Shown here: positions 16,932 to 24,966 of the stretch, piece by piece
How the letters are laid out: the number at the start of each line of letters is the position of its first letter
Position numbering within the stretch: the stretch's first letter is position 1
NCBI GenBank assembly: GCA_028700185.1
Contig: JAQVTF010000010.1
Coordinates: 1-40,821 of the forward strand
Source: Desulfobacteraceae bacterium
GTDB taxonomy: Bacteria > Desulfobacterota > Desulfobacteria > Desulfobacterales > UBA2174
Direction of reading: 5' to 3'
Length of the DNA stretch: 40,821 nucleotides
Position numbers and translations under genes: made by a program
Notes under the pieces: model-generated
Told to the model about the DNA's origin: nothing
The model's database searches: none
The model's input: the letters and a program-made list of their open reading frames with translations, nothing else

Positions 16932-18184
16932 GGATGCAGGGGCACGATCTCCCTGTCATCCGCTCCCACCACGCGGTTTCGCCCCGCCTGTTTGGCACGG
17001 TACAAAGCCGCGTCGGCTTTTTTGATCAGATCCTCCGAGGAGAGGACGGCGTTGCTTTCATCGCGGGTGGCCACCCCGAGGCTGGCGGTGACCACTTTTG
17101 CGTGGGAAGATGCCTCATGGGGAATTTCCAGGCCGGCGATGGCCAAACGGATCCGTTCGGCCACCGAAAGCGCTCCCACCGATGCGGTCTGGGGCAGCAG
17201 GACGACGAATTCCTCCCCGCCGTAGCGGGCGCAAAAGTCCCCGGGGCGATTGATCGCGGCTTGCATGGCCTGGGCGATTCTCTGCAGGCATTCGTCCCCC
17301 GGCCGGTGCCCGTAGAAGTCGTTAAAGTCCTTGAAGCGGTCCACATCCACCATGATCAGTGACAGCGGGGATCTCTCCCTCTTGCTGCGATCGAATTCCG
17401 AGGCAAGACGGTCTTCCAGATGGCGCCGGTTGGGGATGCCGGTCAGGGCATCGATGATGGCTTGGTCCCTCAGCTTTTGATAGGCCCTGTTGAGGGATGC
17501 GCCAAAAAAGAGGATGCCCGCCAGCCCCAGCCCCCCGATGAGGCCGTGGCCCACCGCCAAGGCCACCGATGAAATTTTGGGCATGTGCGGGAGGGTCACG
17601 CTGATGCCGCCCATGATCTCTCCTTCCCGGAAGCCCTGCCCGGCATGGCAGGTGAGGCAGTCTTTTTCCGCCTTCAGGGGCGCCATGTAAAAAAAAGTGT
17701 CTTGCCCTTGTGGGCTTTGGATGATCCGACCGACTTCCTTCACGCCCGCCTTGAATTGCTCCAGCGCCTCTTTTTGCATCGGCGTGGGGCTGTTTTGGGG
17801 GCGGAGGGGCTTGAAGCCAGTCAGGTCAAACCGCACTTCATCCCGCTGCATGGTGAGGTCGGAAATCTGACGGGTCATGTAGGAAGGATTGATCTTGGTC
17901 AGAGAAAATCCCTCCCTGGCATGGATGACCTTCAGGGGATCGTCCAGGTAGGGGTTGGGCTGGGTGGTATCGGTGATGGGAACATAGACCCCCCCGAAAC
18001 GGGCGCTCCATGCGCGGGTGACGAGGATCTGTTCAAAAAAGCTCTTGGCGGTATGGAACCCGATGGCCTGCTGTTCCTGCTTTCTCAGGTGATACGTCCA
18101 AGTGAAGGAGGTGGCCACCAATGCCATCCAGATCATGCACAGAACGGCGATGCTTTCTTTCGATTTAGCGGACAGGGAAGTCAA
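16913..18184 (-). CDS. membrane diguanylate cyclase with heme-c Tll0287-like (DUF3365) sensor domain
   Basis: 423 residues: TM1 (about 12-32), a periplasmic DUF3365-type domain (KSFFEQILVTRAW, GFSLTKINPSYMTRQ) with one covalent-heme motif CLTCHAGQG, TM2 (about 205-230), and a GGDEF domain. The catalytic motif is RYGGEEFVVLLP, intact, and an RxxD product-inhibition site (RPGD) precedes it by the canonical five residues. Family knowledge: DUF3365/Tll0287 proteins bind heme c and sense redox or gas ligands. It therefore likely makes c-di-GMP in response to a periplasmic redox or gas signal. It is the last gene of the minus-strand set that begins near 20048. Confidence 0.9.
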   Translation of the reverse strand: MTSLSAKSKESIAVLCMIWMALVATSFTWTYHLRKQEQQAIGFHTAKSFFEQILVTRAWSARFGGVYVPITDTTQPNPYLDDPLKVIHAREGFSLTKINPSYMTRQISDLTMQRDEVRFDLTGFKPLRPQNSPTPMQKEALEQFKAGVKEVGRIIQSPQGQDTFFYMAPLKAEKDCLTCHAGQGFREGEIMGGISVTLPHMPKISSVALAVGHGLIGGLGLAGILFFGASLNRAYQKLRDQAIIDALTGIPNRRHLEDRLASEFDRSKRERSPLSLIMVDVDRFKDFNDFYGHRPGDECLQRIAQAMQAAINRPGDFCARYGGEEFVVLLPQTASVGALSVAERIRLAIAGLEIPHEASSHAKVVTASLGVATRDESNAVLSSEDLIKKADAALYRAKQAGRNRVVGADDREIVPLHPAGVPR

Positions 18185-18242
18185 GGTAGGTATCCGGATA
18201 GGGCTCGTTCAACAGGGTGAAGTGCCACCATTCTTTCGCTCT

Positions 18243-18596
18243 TTACATGTCGTCGCGGCTCAGGGCTTCGCGCCCCATCCAGTTGTGCATGGTGGTCCAG
18301 ACCGCCTGATAGGCTTCGTGTCGGGCAGTGTCGTTGCGGGTGACGATGTTGTCGCGGACGGTTTCATAATCCAGACGCTCTACGTAGTCGCTCAGGTATC
18401 GAATCCACGAGGTCTTCGGCAGAATGAGGTGGAATCGATAGCCCGGTTCCCGGCTCTCCTGAATGGGGGGCTGATCGGTGATGTTCAGCAATAATTTTTC
18501 CAGATCCTTCCGGGAGTTGGCCTTGATCATGAGTTCGTCCTTTTGGCACTGACTAGAGACCGCGGTAAAAAAGCCGTCCTTGGTGAATACCCACAT
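18243..18596 (-). CDS. small conserved-looking protein, function unknown
   Basis: 117 residues, no membrane segment, charged. It opens with MWVFTKDGFFTAVSSQC and has a mid-region of helices ending in a basic/acidic tail (NWMGREALSRDD). AAGGAAGGGG upstream gives a good ribosome site for ATG 18596. It starts 15 bp after the NlpC/P60 gene ends and 58 bp precede the diguanylate cyclase, so the three are probably co-transcribed. The overall layout (a leading strand pair WVFTKDGFFS then mixed helices) recalls conserved hypothetical proteins in other proteobacteria, but I cannot assign a family. Confidence 0.7.
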   Translation of the reverse strand: MWVFTKDGFFTAVSSQCQKDELMIKANSRKDLEKLLLNITDQPPIQESREPGYRFHLILPKTSWIRYLSDYVERLDYETVRDNIVTRNDTARHEAYQAVWTTMHNWMGREALSRDDM

Positions 18597-18611
18597 GATT
18601 TGCCCCTTCCT

Positions 18612-20048
18612 TCAAGAAGTTTCTCCCTTGTGGCAATCGCCTGCGTGCCCTCCGTCCAGCCGCGCCATGCCGGTGAGCTTGTCGATGAGCAGACGGCCGG
18701 GCCAGCCGTAGGGGAAAAATTCCCTGCCCGGCCCAAGGGAAGTGACCACCGTTTTGCCGATGACCCAACGACCGGCACCTTTCTCGAAAAGGCGAACGGT
18801 TCTGATCCCCCACATGGCATGACAGACCACGGAACGCCCGGTGCCCGGATCCTGGCCAATATATAACATGACGTGGCCGGGCATGTAAAAGAGGGTCAAC
18901 AACGGTTTGCCCGTCTCCCGGATCAGCCGTTCCCGCTGCCGGCGATTGAGCCCCTGGAAAGAAATCCACCGGCCCGCGGCGGCCTGATCCCTGGAGTTGC
19001 GCGGCAGCCAGCGGCCGAAGGCGGCCATCACGTCCTGGATCAGGGCCGAGCAGTCGCGGTTTTCGTAAAGCCCGCCCCAGCCGTAGTTTTTGCCCATCAA
19101 GGCATTGAGAAGGCGCGCAGCGTTTTCGCGGGTGGCGGGAAACGGCAGGGGATGGACGGCCTTTTTCGGTGCCGTGGCCTTGATGAGGCGGGCACGGCCC
19201 AGATGGTCGCGCACCGGCACTTGCAGCTTGCAACCGTCCACCGCTTCCTGTTCGGGGGCCAGGGGAAGGGCCATGCCCACCCGCCCGGAAACCAGGAACC
19301 GGCCGTCCAGGCCCGTCACCGGCACATCGTCGGCCCAAAATCCGGCCAGGGCCGCGGCGGTGTAGGCGGCGATGAACTCTTCGTCCACCAAGGCGATCTC
19401 CGGCCACCGGACCCAACCGGCGGCCCAGTCGGTTTCCACCAGGGCCCACTGCCCGTCTCGGCTTTCATGGGTCACCAGCAGCGGCGTTCCGGCGGGCACC
19501 AGGGAGTTTTGCATCCGGTCGAAGGGAAAGCCCCGGCCCGGCATGGCCGGGTTGTCAAACACCGGCTTGTGGGTGGGAAACACCCGCATGGATGCATGGA
19601 CCACCGCGATGGCGGGCCGGTGCAGACACGGGTAGGCGGATCGGTGGGCGCGGCGTGCCATGGCCTCGATCCAGTCCAAAGGCAGGGGGAGGTTGGTTTC
19701 CCCGTAGAGGGGGCGCGCCGCGTAGCGTTGGAAACCGGAAAATACCTGCCGCGCCGTGTGCCGCGGGCTGTCGCGATGCCAGGGGGCGAAAAAATGGCCC
19801 CTGAAATCCTTGTACCGCTCGGCCTGTTGTGCCGGAGCGATGAATCTCGGCGGCGTGTCTTGCAGGTAGTGACCGGCGTCCTGGGGCAGCTCCACCAGGT
19901 CGCGGATCATTCCGGGCGGGCCCCCGGCGCAGGCGCCGAGGAGAAGGATCAGCAGGAGGCAGAAGCAGATCCGGGTATTTCCGGTGTGGGTGCTTTTCAG
20001 GGCATCACCTTGTCGGGCGTGCGTTTGCCGAAGCGTTTGAAGGAGCAT
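18612..20048 (-). CDS. SH3-domain NlpC/P60 family lipoprotein (putative cell-wall endopeptidase)
   Basis: About 478 residues from ATG 20048. A lipobox (ICFCLLLILLLGAC) marks it as an outer- or inner-membrane lipoprotein. Then come an N-terminal stabilising region (LPLDWIEAMARRAHR), SH3-like repeats (PAGTPLLVTHESRDGQWALVETDWAAGWV and a second near GWVRWPEIALVD), and a C40 NlpC/P60 catalytic domain. Catalytic Cys is in YENRDCSALIQD, His in PGHVMLYIG, and a third polar position near AMWGI. Such enzymes cut D-Glu-DAP links in peptidoglycan. The start is uncertain: the track start 20126 extends past any signal peptide, and a CTG at 20000 with AAGGTG upstream would give an ideal 20-residue leader. 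First gene of the minus-strand set. Confidence 0.85.
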   Translation of the reverse strand: MLLQTLRQTHARQGDALKSTHTGNTRICFCLLLILLLGACAGGPPGMIRDLVELPQDAGHYLQDTPPRFIAPAQQAERYKDFRGHFFAPWHRDSPRHTARQVFSGFQRYAARPLYGETNLPLPLDWIEAMARRAHRSAYPCLHRPAIAVVHASMRVFPTHKPVFDNPAMPGRGFPFDRMQNSLVPAGTPLLVTHESRDGQWALVETDWAAGWVRWPEIALVDEEFIAAYTAAALAGFWADDVPVTGLDGRFLVSGRVGMALPLAPEQEAVDGCKLQVPVRDHLGRARLIKATAPKKAVHPLPFPATRENAARLLNALMGKNYGWGGLYENRDCSALIQDVMAAFGRWLPRNSRDQAAAGRWISFQGLNRRQRERLIRETGKPLLTLFYMPGHVMLYIGQDPGTGRSVVCHAMWGIRTVRLFEKGAGRWVIGKTVVTSLGPGREFFPYGWPGRLLIDKLTGMARLDGGHAGDCHKGETS

Positions 20049-20162
20049 TCTTCGATGCACTGCGCCATATCTGATGCCGGGACGGATTGCAAGGTGTTGT
20101 TCATACACAGGTCTGGGCCCGCGCATACGAGTGCCTCATTTGGACACAAGATGCGGATTTTC

Positions 20163-20192
20163 AAAATATTGAGGGCGTAAAATACTTTTCAA
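20163..20192 (-). promoter_or_regulatory. possible sigma-70 promoter for the NlpC/P60 gene
   Basis: Minus strand: TTGAAA (20192-20187), 18 nt, TATTTT (20168-20163), about 115 bp upstream of the likely start. The -10 is poor, so this is weak. Confidence 0.3.
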
Positions 20193-20279
20193 AGTAGATC
20201 GGCCCGTCCGACAAAGCACCCCACCCGCTCGCTGACGCGCCCGTTGAGTTCAATCATGTGATGGGCAGCGAAAAGAAAA

Positions 20280-20313
20280 GGGGCCGCCTCCATCCGGAGG
20301 CGGCCCCTTTTTT
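20280..20313 (-). terminator. strong intrinsic terminator after the cytochrome operon
   Basis: A perfect 12-bp stem, GGGGCCGCCTCC (20280-20291) with GGAGGCGGCCCC (20296-20307), has loop ATCC. T-rich tracts lie on both sides (TTTTTT on plus, CTTTTCTTTTCG on minus), so it can work in both directions. It sits 20 bp beyond the stop codon of the cytochrome gene. Confidence 0.9.
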
Positions 20314-20332
20314 CTCGGGTGTCAGATTCGAC

Positions 20333-22414
20333 CTATTGCCCGGCGGGCTTGTACCCCATGGGCAGTTTTTTGAACCGGCCGCCGTGGAGGATGGGATCCC
20401 CCTCGTAGCCCAGGGCCTTGAAGTCGATGTAGTCGGTGGTGTTGATCAGGTGACTCACGTCGCGGCCTTGTTCGACCATCCAGGAAAAGTCGGTTCCTTT
20501 GTGGGCCAGTTTCTTGAAATCCACCTCGCGGCTGTCCTGGTGGCACCGGTCGCAGGTGCGCTCGCCGGCCAGGCTATCGTGGCACTGGACGCAGGACAGG
20601 GCCATCTCGGCGGGCATCACCTCGTGGTCGACGCCCCAGAACATCCAGGTTTCCACCCACTTGTAGTCGCCGCTGTACGGCATACCAGCGGCTTCCATGC
20701 CGTCGGTGATGGCCTTCTGCCAGTCGTAGTTTTTCCAGTAGGCCGTGGTGTCATCCTTGTCCCGGGGAAAGAGGTGGGGCACCAGTAGGTAGCCGTACTT
20801 GGCGTCCACCGGTTGGACCCCCTTCATGATCTTGAACGGCTCAATCCTTGAGTTGGGATCCCTGATGGAGCCCACCGGTTCGGCAATATTGGTCACCGGT
20901 GCGTGGATATCGATGGAATCGCCCAGAAAAACCCGTTTGTAGAACCCGCCGTGCCAGCGATAGACCGGCTTGGCCGATTCGGCCCAGATGAATTCTCCCT
21001 TCATGGGATCATAATCGCCCATCCCATACTTGTCCTTCTTGGGCTTGCGCTTGAGATCACCAGCCTTGGACCAGTCCCACCAGACCTTGGTGGGCTTGCA
21101 CTTGGCATACACCGGCGAGTGGCAGGTGTTGCAACCGATGTTTTCGCAGTGCTTGTTGAGATGGTGGTCCATGATGTCGTTGCCGTAGTGGGGCTTTGCG
21201 CCGTGGCAGTCCTCGCAGTTCAGGGCGCCCTCCACCACCGGCACCGACGATGAGCGACCGGGAATGCGGTGGTTGCGGGTGGTATGACATTCACTGCACT
21301 GCATGTCGTAGCCGCCCATGTGCACGTCGCAGGCCCGGTCGGGCTGCAGGAGCTGGCGGGAGAGGTCCGAGTGCTTCACCGCCTCGGCGCCGCCGCCGTT
21401 GAAGTGGCATTCCCCGCAAGTCTTGCGGGAGCTGTGCCCCACATTCTGGGCCACCCGGACCAGGTCCACCTTGGGATCGGGCATACCGGCCCCCGGCGGG
21501 GCTTTTTTATAGGTTCCCGTGGTGTCGTGACAGATCAGGCAGTCGATGCGGGTGGCATCGGTGAAATCGAAGGAGTTGTCTTTCCATCCGTATCCGGCGT
21601 GGCAGCTTGTGCAACGAGCCTCGTTGCTGATGGGGCTCATTCAGAAGTTGTTGATGGCGGTGGTCCCCTTGCCGTGCATCACCTTCTTTTGGTGGTCGAG
21701 GGTGTAGGCGGAATGCCCCTTCCAGAGCCAGTGGGCGGTGAGAAGCATGTCCTCGCCGGCGCCCGGGTGGCAGCGGAGGCATTCGGCCGTCACGTCCCAG
21801 GGTTCGGGATCGGCCGGCAGTTTCACCAGTTCCTTGTGGTCCGGCACGTTTTTGGGGTGGCAGCCGACGCAGTCCACCGGTCCTTTGGCCTCGTTGCGGT
21901 GACAATCGATGCACTGCTGGTGATAGGCCGCCTTGAGTCCAAGGCGATCCGGGTGGTCGCCGCGAAACGATTCCTGGTGGCAGGCGCTGCAGCGCACGGT
22001 TTCCTTGGCCGCCTTGTCCGCCGGCCTGGCGTGGTGACACACCGCGCAGTCCTGGATCGCGGCGGCGTGCTTGGTGTGCATGAAGCGCACCGGGCCGTAG
22101 TAGTCTTCGCGCTGCTTGATGATGGGGCTGTCCAGCAGGAAGTAGCTGTGGGTGATGTCCTTGACCCCCAGCCCCACGTCGCGCAGCCGTTGCTGGCGGC
22201 AGAGCTGGCACTCGTCCACCACCGCTTCGATGAAGGGCACCACCTCCTTGGCCCGCTCCCGGGCCGTTTCCTGGTCCGGGGCCCGCCATTCGGGGTTGAG
22301 CGTCAGCTCGTCGGTGTCCGGAGTTTCGGCCGCCAACGCCGGAGCGGCCCATACCAGCACCATTAGTGCCACCAGGATGCGCACCGGTGCGCCGGGTGAA
22401 AACGCTCTGATCAT
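20333..22414 (-). CDS. predicted selenocysteine-containing multiheme cytochrome c (c3-like domain + octaheme tetrathionate-reductase-like domain)
   Basis: The ORF track splits this gene (21641-22414 and 20333-21640), but both parts share one frame separated only by TGA at 21643-21641. Read through, it is 693 residues with UGA at codon 258. Residues 1-30 are a Sec signal peptide (ILVALMVLVWAAPALA). A c3-like tetraheme region follows (CAVCH, CSACH, CIDCH, CVGCH; plus CQLCR, not a normal heme site). Then comes an octaheme tetrathionate-reductase-like region with nine CxxCH (CLRCH, CTSCH, CLICH, CGECH, CSECH, CEDCH, CNTCH, CVQCH, CDRCH), 13 in all. Family sequences carry INNFC...NEPRCTSCHAGYGWKD; here it reads INNF-UGA-MSPISNEARCTSCHAGYGWKD, so UGA replaces the conserved Cys. 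Without read-through the second part would lack a signal peptide and could not receive heme. It overlaps the NrfD-type gene by ATGA. Substrate is probably a sulfur or nitrogen oxyanion. Confidence 0.8.
21611..21627 (-). promoter_or_regulatory. SECIS-like hairpin 13 nt after the in-frame UGA
   Basis: In the mRNA, GCAACGA-GGC-UCGUUGC forms a perfect 7-bp stem with a 3-nt loop (5-nt AGGCU if the A-U closing pair opens). The loop starts 20 nt after the UGA; in E. coli fdhF the SelB-bound loop starts about 18 nt after. The loop is GG-containing but not the classic GGUC, which is normal variation for bacterial SECIS elements. Confidence 0.6.
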
Positions 22415-23616
22415 GAAGACACCTCCCGGGCCGGCGCGGAAAGAACCGGCAGATGAGTCACGAGAAAACGGTAGATGAACATCAAGGTGGCGATCAGCCC
22501 CACGGTGATGAGGATTTCGCCCACGGCTGGAAAATAGTTGGCTTCGCTCACCGGCGGCTTGTAGGCCACCACGAAGACGTTGATCCGGTTGAGCAGCACG
22601 CCGCCCACGATCATGGCACAGGCGGCGAACAGGGCCCGCCGGTTGTGGCGCACCTTGTCCGAAAGCAGCATCAGCCAGGGGGCGATGACCCCCAGGATCA
22701 TCTCGGCCAGGAAGGCGTTGGTCTGGGCCGTGCCGTCCAGCAGGTAGACCCAGGTGCCGCGCACCACCATGTCACCGATCTTCAGTGCCATGTAGAGGCC
22801 CAGCAGCCAGATGGTGATGCGGGTCAACGGCCCCAGGACGCGCATCTCCCCGTCGAGCTTGAACGAACTGGTGGCGATGGTGGTCTCGAAGACCACCATG
22901 GGGTAGCCCACCGCGATGGCCGAAGTGAGAAAGAGCAGGGGCAGGATCGGGGTGTACCAGAGGGGATGAACCTTGGTGGGGGCCACCAGCATCAGCGAGC
23001 CGAGGCTCGACTGGTGCATGCACGAGAGCACCACCCCGGCGATGACGAAGACCCACATGATCTTGCCCAGAACGCGGTCGGCCAGGCCCAGCAGGGATTC
23101 CGCCGGGCCGTTGAGCCCCGCCAGGGGGCCGGGCAGGTTGACGCGGCCCTTGAACTGTTCCACCACCACCGGCACGAACTCGATGTAGAGCACGTTGAGG
23201 TAGAACATCACGCACATGGCCACTTCGAAGAGCACCGAGTCGAAGTTCCAGAAGATCATCGGCTTCCAGATGGCCCAGGAGCGGCCGATGTCGATGAGCA
23301 GGCCCAGCACGACGAAGGTGTAACCGAGCATGGCGGTGAGCAGGGCCGGGCGCACCACTGGCTCGTAGTAGTGCCGGCCCACGATGTGCGCCAGGAAGGC
23401 GGTGGTGAACCCGCCGGCGGCCAGGGCGACTCCCGAGGCGACATCCACCCCGATCCACAGCCCCCAGGGGCGGGCCGTGGACAGGTTGGACACGTAGCCG
23501 ATGCCGCCGATGAAGCGGGCCAGGATGGTCAGGGCGCCGGCGGCCATCAGCACGGCCAGTACCACGACCCCGGGTGTCCAGAAGCGGGTCTTGAGCGGAT
23601 AGGGATGATGGGTCAT
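22411..23616 (-). CDS. NrfD/HybB-family quinone-interacting membrane subunit
   Basis: 401 residues from ATG 23616 ([18 protein letters not shown] upstream), with about ten hydrophobic segments. Pieces typical of the NrfD/HybB/PsrC group: [37 protein letters not shown], a central [14 protein letters not shown] and [16 protein letters not shown]. This subunit exchanges electrons with the quinone pool and passes them to the Fe-S subunit; here they would continue to the periplasmic cytochrome (or the reverse). It overlaps the Fe-S gene by ATGA upstream and the cytochrome gene by ATGA downstream. The track start at 23670 only adds Arg-rich out-of-gene sequence. Confidence 0.92.
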   Translation of the reverse strand: MTHHPYPLKTRFWTPGVVVLAVLMAAGALTILARFIGGIGYVSNLSTARPWGLWIGVDVASGVALAAGGFTTAFLAHIVGRHYYEPVVRPALLTAMLGYTFVVLGLLIDIGRSWAIWKPMIFWNFDSVLFEVAMCVMFYLNVLYIEFVPVVVEQFKGRVNLPGPLAGLNGPAESLLGLADRVLGKIMWVFVIAGVVLSCMHQSSLGSLMLVAPTKVHPLWYTPILPLLFLTSAIAVGYPMVVFETTIATSSFKLDGEMRVLGPLTRITIWLLGLYMALKIGDMVVRGTWVYLLDGTAQTNAFLAEMILGVIAPWLMLLSDKVRHNRRALFAACAMIVGGVLLNRINVFVVAYKPPVSEANYFPAVGEILITVGLIATLMFIYRFLVTHLPVLSAPAREVSS

Positions 23617-24530
23617 CGGCGGTCTCCTTCCTCGTCTTCGTCCTCGGCCCGGTTCTTGTGCGAGGTCCACATGATCCCCCCCAGCAGGCCGTAGAGCACG
23701 ATGGGCGACCAGAGGTAGGAAAAGAGGGTGTGCTGAATCGTCTCGGCCAGTTTGGGGGTCGGCTCGTTGGGCACGTCGATGAAACCGAGCTTCTCGAAGG
23801 GCACCGCCGAAATGTACATCCAGCTCGTTCCCCCCACCTCCTTCTCACCGTAGATGCGGTCGATATAACGTGCCGGGTTGTCCCGTATCCGGTCCTTGGC
23901 CACCTTGAGCAGGGTCTGGCGTCGACCGAAGGTGATGGCCTCGGTGGGGCAGATCTCGGCGCAGCCCGGCAGGCCCCCCTCCTTGCTGATGCGCTCGAAG
24001 CAGAAGGTGCACTTCATCACCCGGGGGGTGATGGGGTCATGGTACTCGTAGGCCGGGATCTCGAAGGGGCAGGCCACCATGCAGTAGCGGCAACCGATGC
24101 ACTTGGTGACATCGTAGTGGACCGTGCCGTTTTCCTTCTTGGTCAAGGCGCCGACGATGCAGGCCGATGCGCAGGCCGGCTCCTGGCAGTGCATGCACTG
24201 GATCTTGACGAAGGTGGGCACCAGTTGGTTGCTGGCGTCCAATTGGCCGGGAAAGTAGCGGTTGACCACCGTGAAGGCCTTCTCGTCGGGCCGGCGCAGG
24301 CGGTTCAGGACGGTGGGGTCCTCGAAGGGCTCCTCGGGCGGCGGCAGACCGTTGACCCGGTTGCAGGCCTCTTCGCATTTGCGGCAGCCGATGCAGCGGG
24401 TCAGGTCCACCAGGCAGCCGTAGGGATCATCCGGTGGGGCCGATGCGCCGGCCGGGGCGGATCGATTCGTTGCCGCCGCGGCCCCGGTAGCCCCCGCGAT
24501 CTTGAAAAACCCGCGTCTTGTCAGCTTCAT
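23613..24530 (-). CDS. Tat-exported 4Fe-4S ferredoxin-type subunit (HybA/DsrO-like)
   Basis: 305 residues from ATG 24530 ([13 protein letters not shown]), with AAGGAG directly upstream; the track's 107 extra codons are not protein-like. It has a twin-arginine signal ([10 protein letters not shown]), then four 4Fe-4S motifs: [35 protein letters not shown] and CTFC...[12 protein letters not shown]-terminal membrane anchor ([15 protein letters not shown]) follows and then an acidic tail. This is the standard electron-wire partner of NrfD-type proteins, placed on the periplasmic side by Tat export. Its start codon overlaps the stop of the TusA-like gene (ATGA). Confidence 0.92.
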   Translation of the reverse strand: MKLTRRGFFKIAGATGAAAATNRSAPAGASAPPDDPYGCLVDLTRCIGCRKCEEACNRVNGLPPPEEPFEDPTVLNRLRRPDEKAFTVVNRYFPGQLDASNQLVPTFVKIQCMHCQEPACASACIVGALTKKENGTVHYDVTKCIGCRYCMVACPFEIPAYEYHDPITPRVMKCTFCFERISKEGGLPGCAEICPTEAITFGRRQTLLKVAKDRIRDNPARYIDRIYGEKEVGGTSWMYISAVPFEKLGFIDVPNEPTPKLAETIQHTLFSYLWSPIVLYGLLGGIMWTSHKNRAEDEDEEGDRR

Positions 24531-24766
24531 GGGCACTCCTTGTGTCGTTGAACCGTGATCCACATGACTTTGCCTTCCCGATGCTCGCCGAGGATGCGAT
24601 TGCGCTGACGCCGGGCCAACTGGAGGATGGTGGCGGCCACCTCGGGGTCTTCGAGCTGCACTTTCAGCACTTCCCCGGGCGCAAGACGGGAGAGCCGCTG
24701 CTGGTATTGCAACAGGCAGATCGGCCACCCGACCCCCACCAGGTTGAGTTGGTGCGATGCACGCAA
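24527..24766 (-). CDS. TusA/SirA-like sulfur-carrier-type protein with WPxC instead of CPxP
   Basis: 79 residues from TTG 24766, chosen because AAGGGAGG is 8 nt upstream and the track's ATG 24811 lies inside the sigma-54 promoter. The fold signature is [30 protein letters not shown], then [14 protein letters not shown] and KVMWITVQR, the beta-alpha-beta layout of TusA. The sulfur-carrying Cys of CPxP is Trp (TGG) here, while the second Pro is Cys, so the thiol has moved three residues. It could carry persulfide on the new Cys, have a structural or regulatory role, or be a degenerate copy. First gene of the sigma-54 operon, coupled by ATGA to the Fe-S gene. Confidence 0.75.
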   Translation of the reverse strand: MRASHQLNLVGVGWPICLLQYQQRLSRLAPGEVLKVQLEDPEVAATILQLARRQRNRILGEHREGKVMWITVQRHKECP

Positions 24767-24806
24767 AACAATCGCCTCCCTTGCATGCCGTCCATCTAGA
24801 GCCCAT

Positions 24807-24822
24807 AGCAAGCTCCGTGCCG
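24807..24822 (-). promoter_or_regulatory. sigma-54 promoter of the cytochrome operon
   Basis: Minus strand reads CGGCACG-GAGC-TTGCT, matching TGGCACG-N4-TTGCW at all but the first base, with GG and GC at -24 and -12. It lies 41 bp upstream of the TTG start of the TusA-like gene, and a sigma-54 activator is divergent. Confidence 0.8.
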
Positions 24823-24930
24823 CCGCTCAGATCGGATTTCCCTCGAATCAACCGCTTGAAATGATAACGGATTCAAATATGCTCAGGCCAGCCATTGTCA
24901 AAGGACGGCCGCTGTTGTAGTTAAAGGATC

Positions 24931-24946
24931 GTTTAAACGTTTAAAC
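24931..24946. promoter_or_regulatory. tandem GTTTAAAC palindrome, candidate activator binding site
   Basis: GTTTAAACGTTTAAAC is two abutting copies of an 8-bp palindrome. It is 21 bp upstream of the activator start codon and about 110 bp upstream of the sigma-54 -24 element, right for an enhancer site and for autoregulation. Confidence 0.6.
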
Positions 24947-24966
24947 ACTCATAAGGCGTACAAGCA

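Noticed and set aside
20333-21640. Second half of the cytochrome as an independent gene starting at ATG 21640
   Set aside because: It would have no signal peptide, no ribosome site of its own, and its first residues continue a known family sequence across the TGA.
22453-23694. 413-aa plus-strand ORF over the NrfD-type gene
   Set aside because: Antisense shadow with His/Gln-rich nonsense composition.
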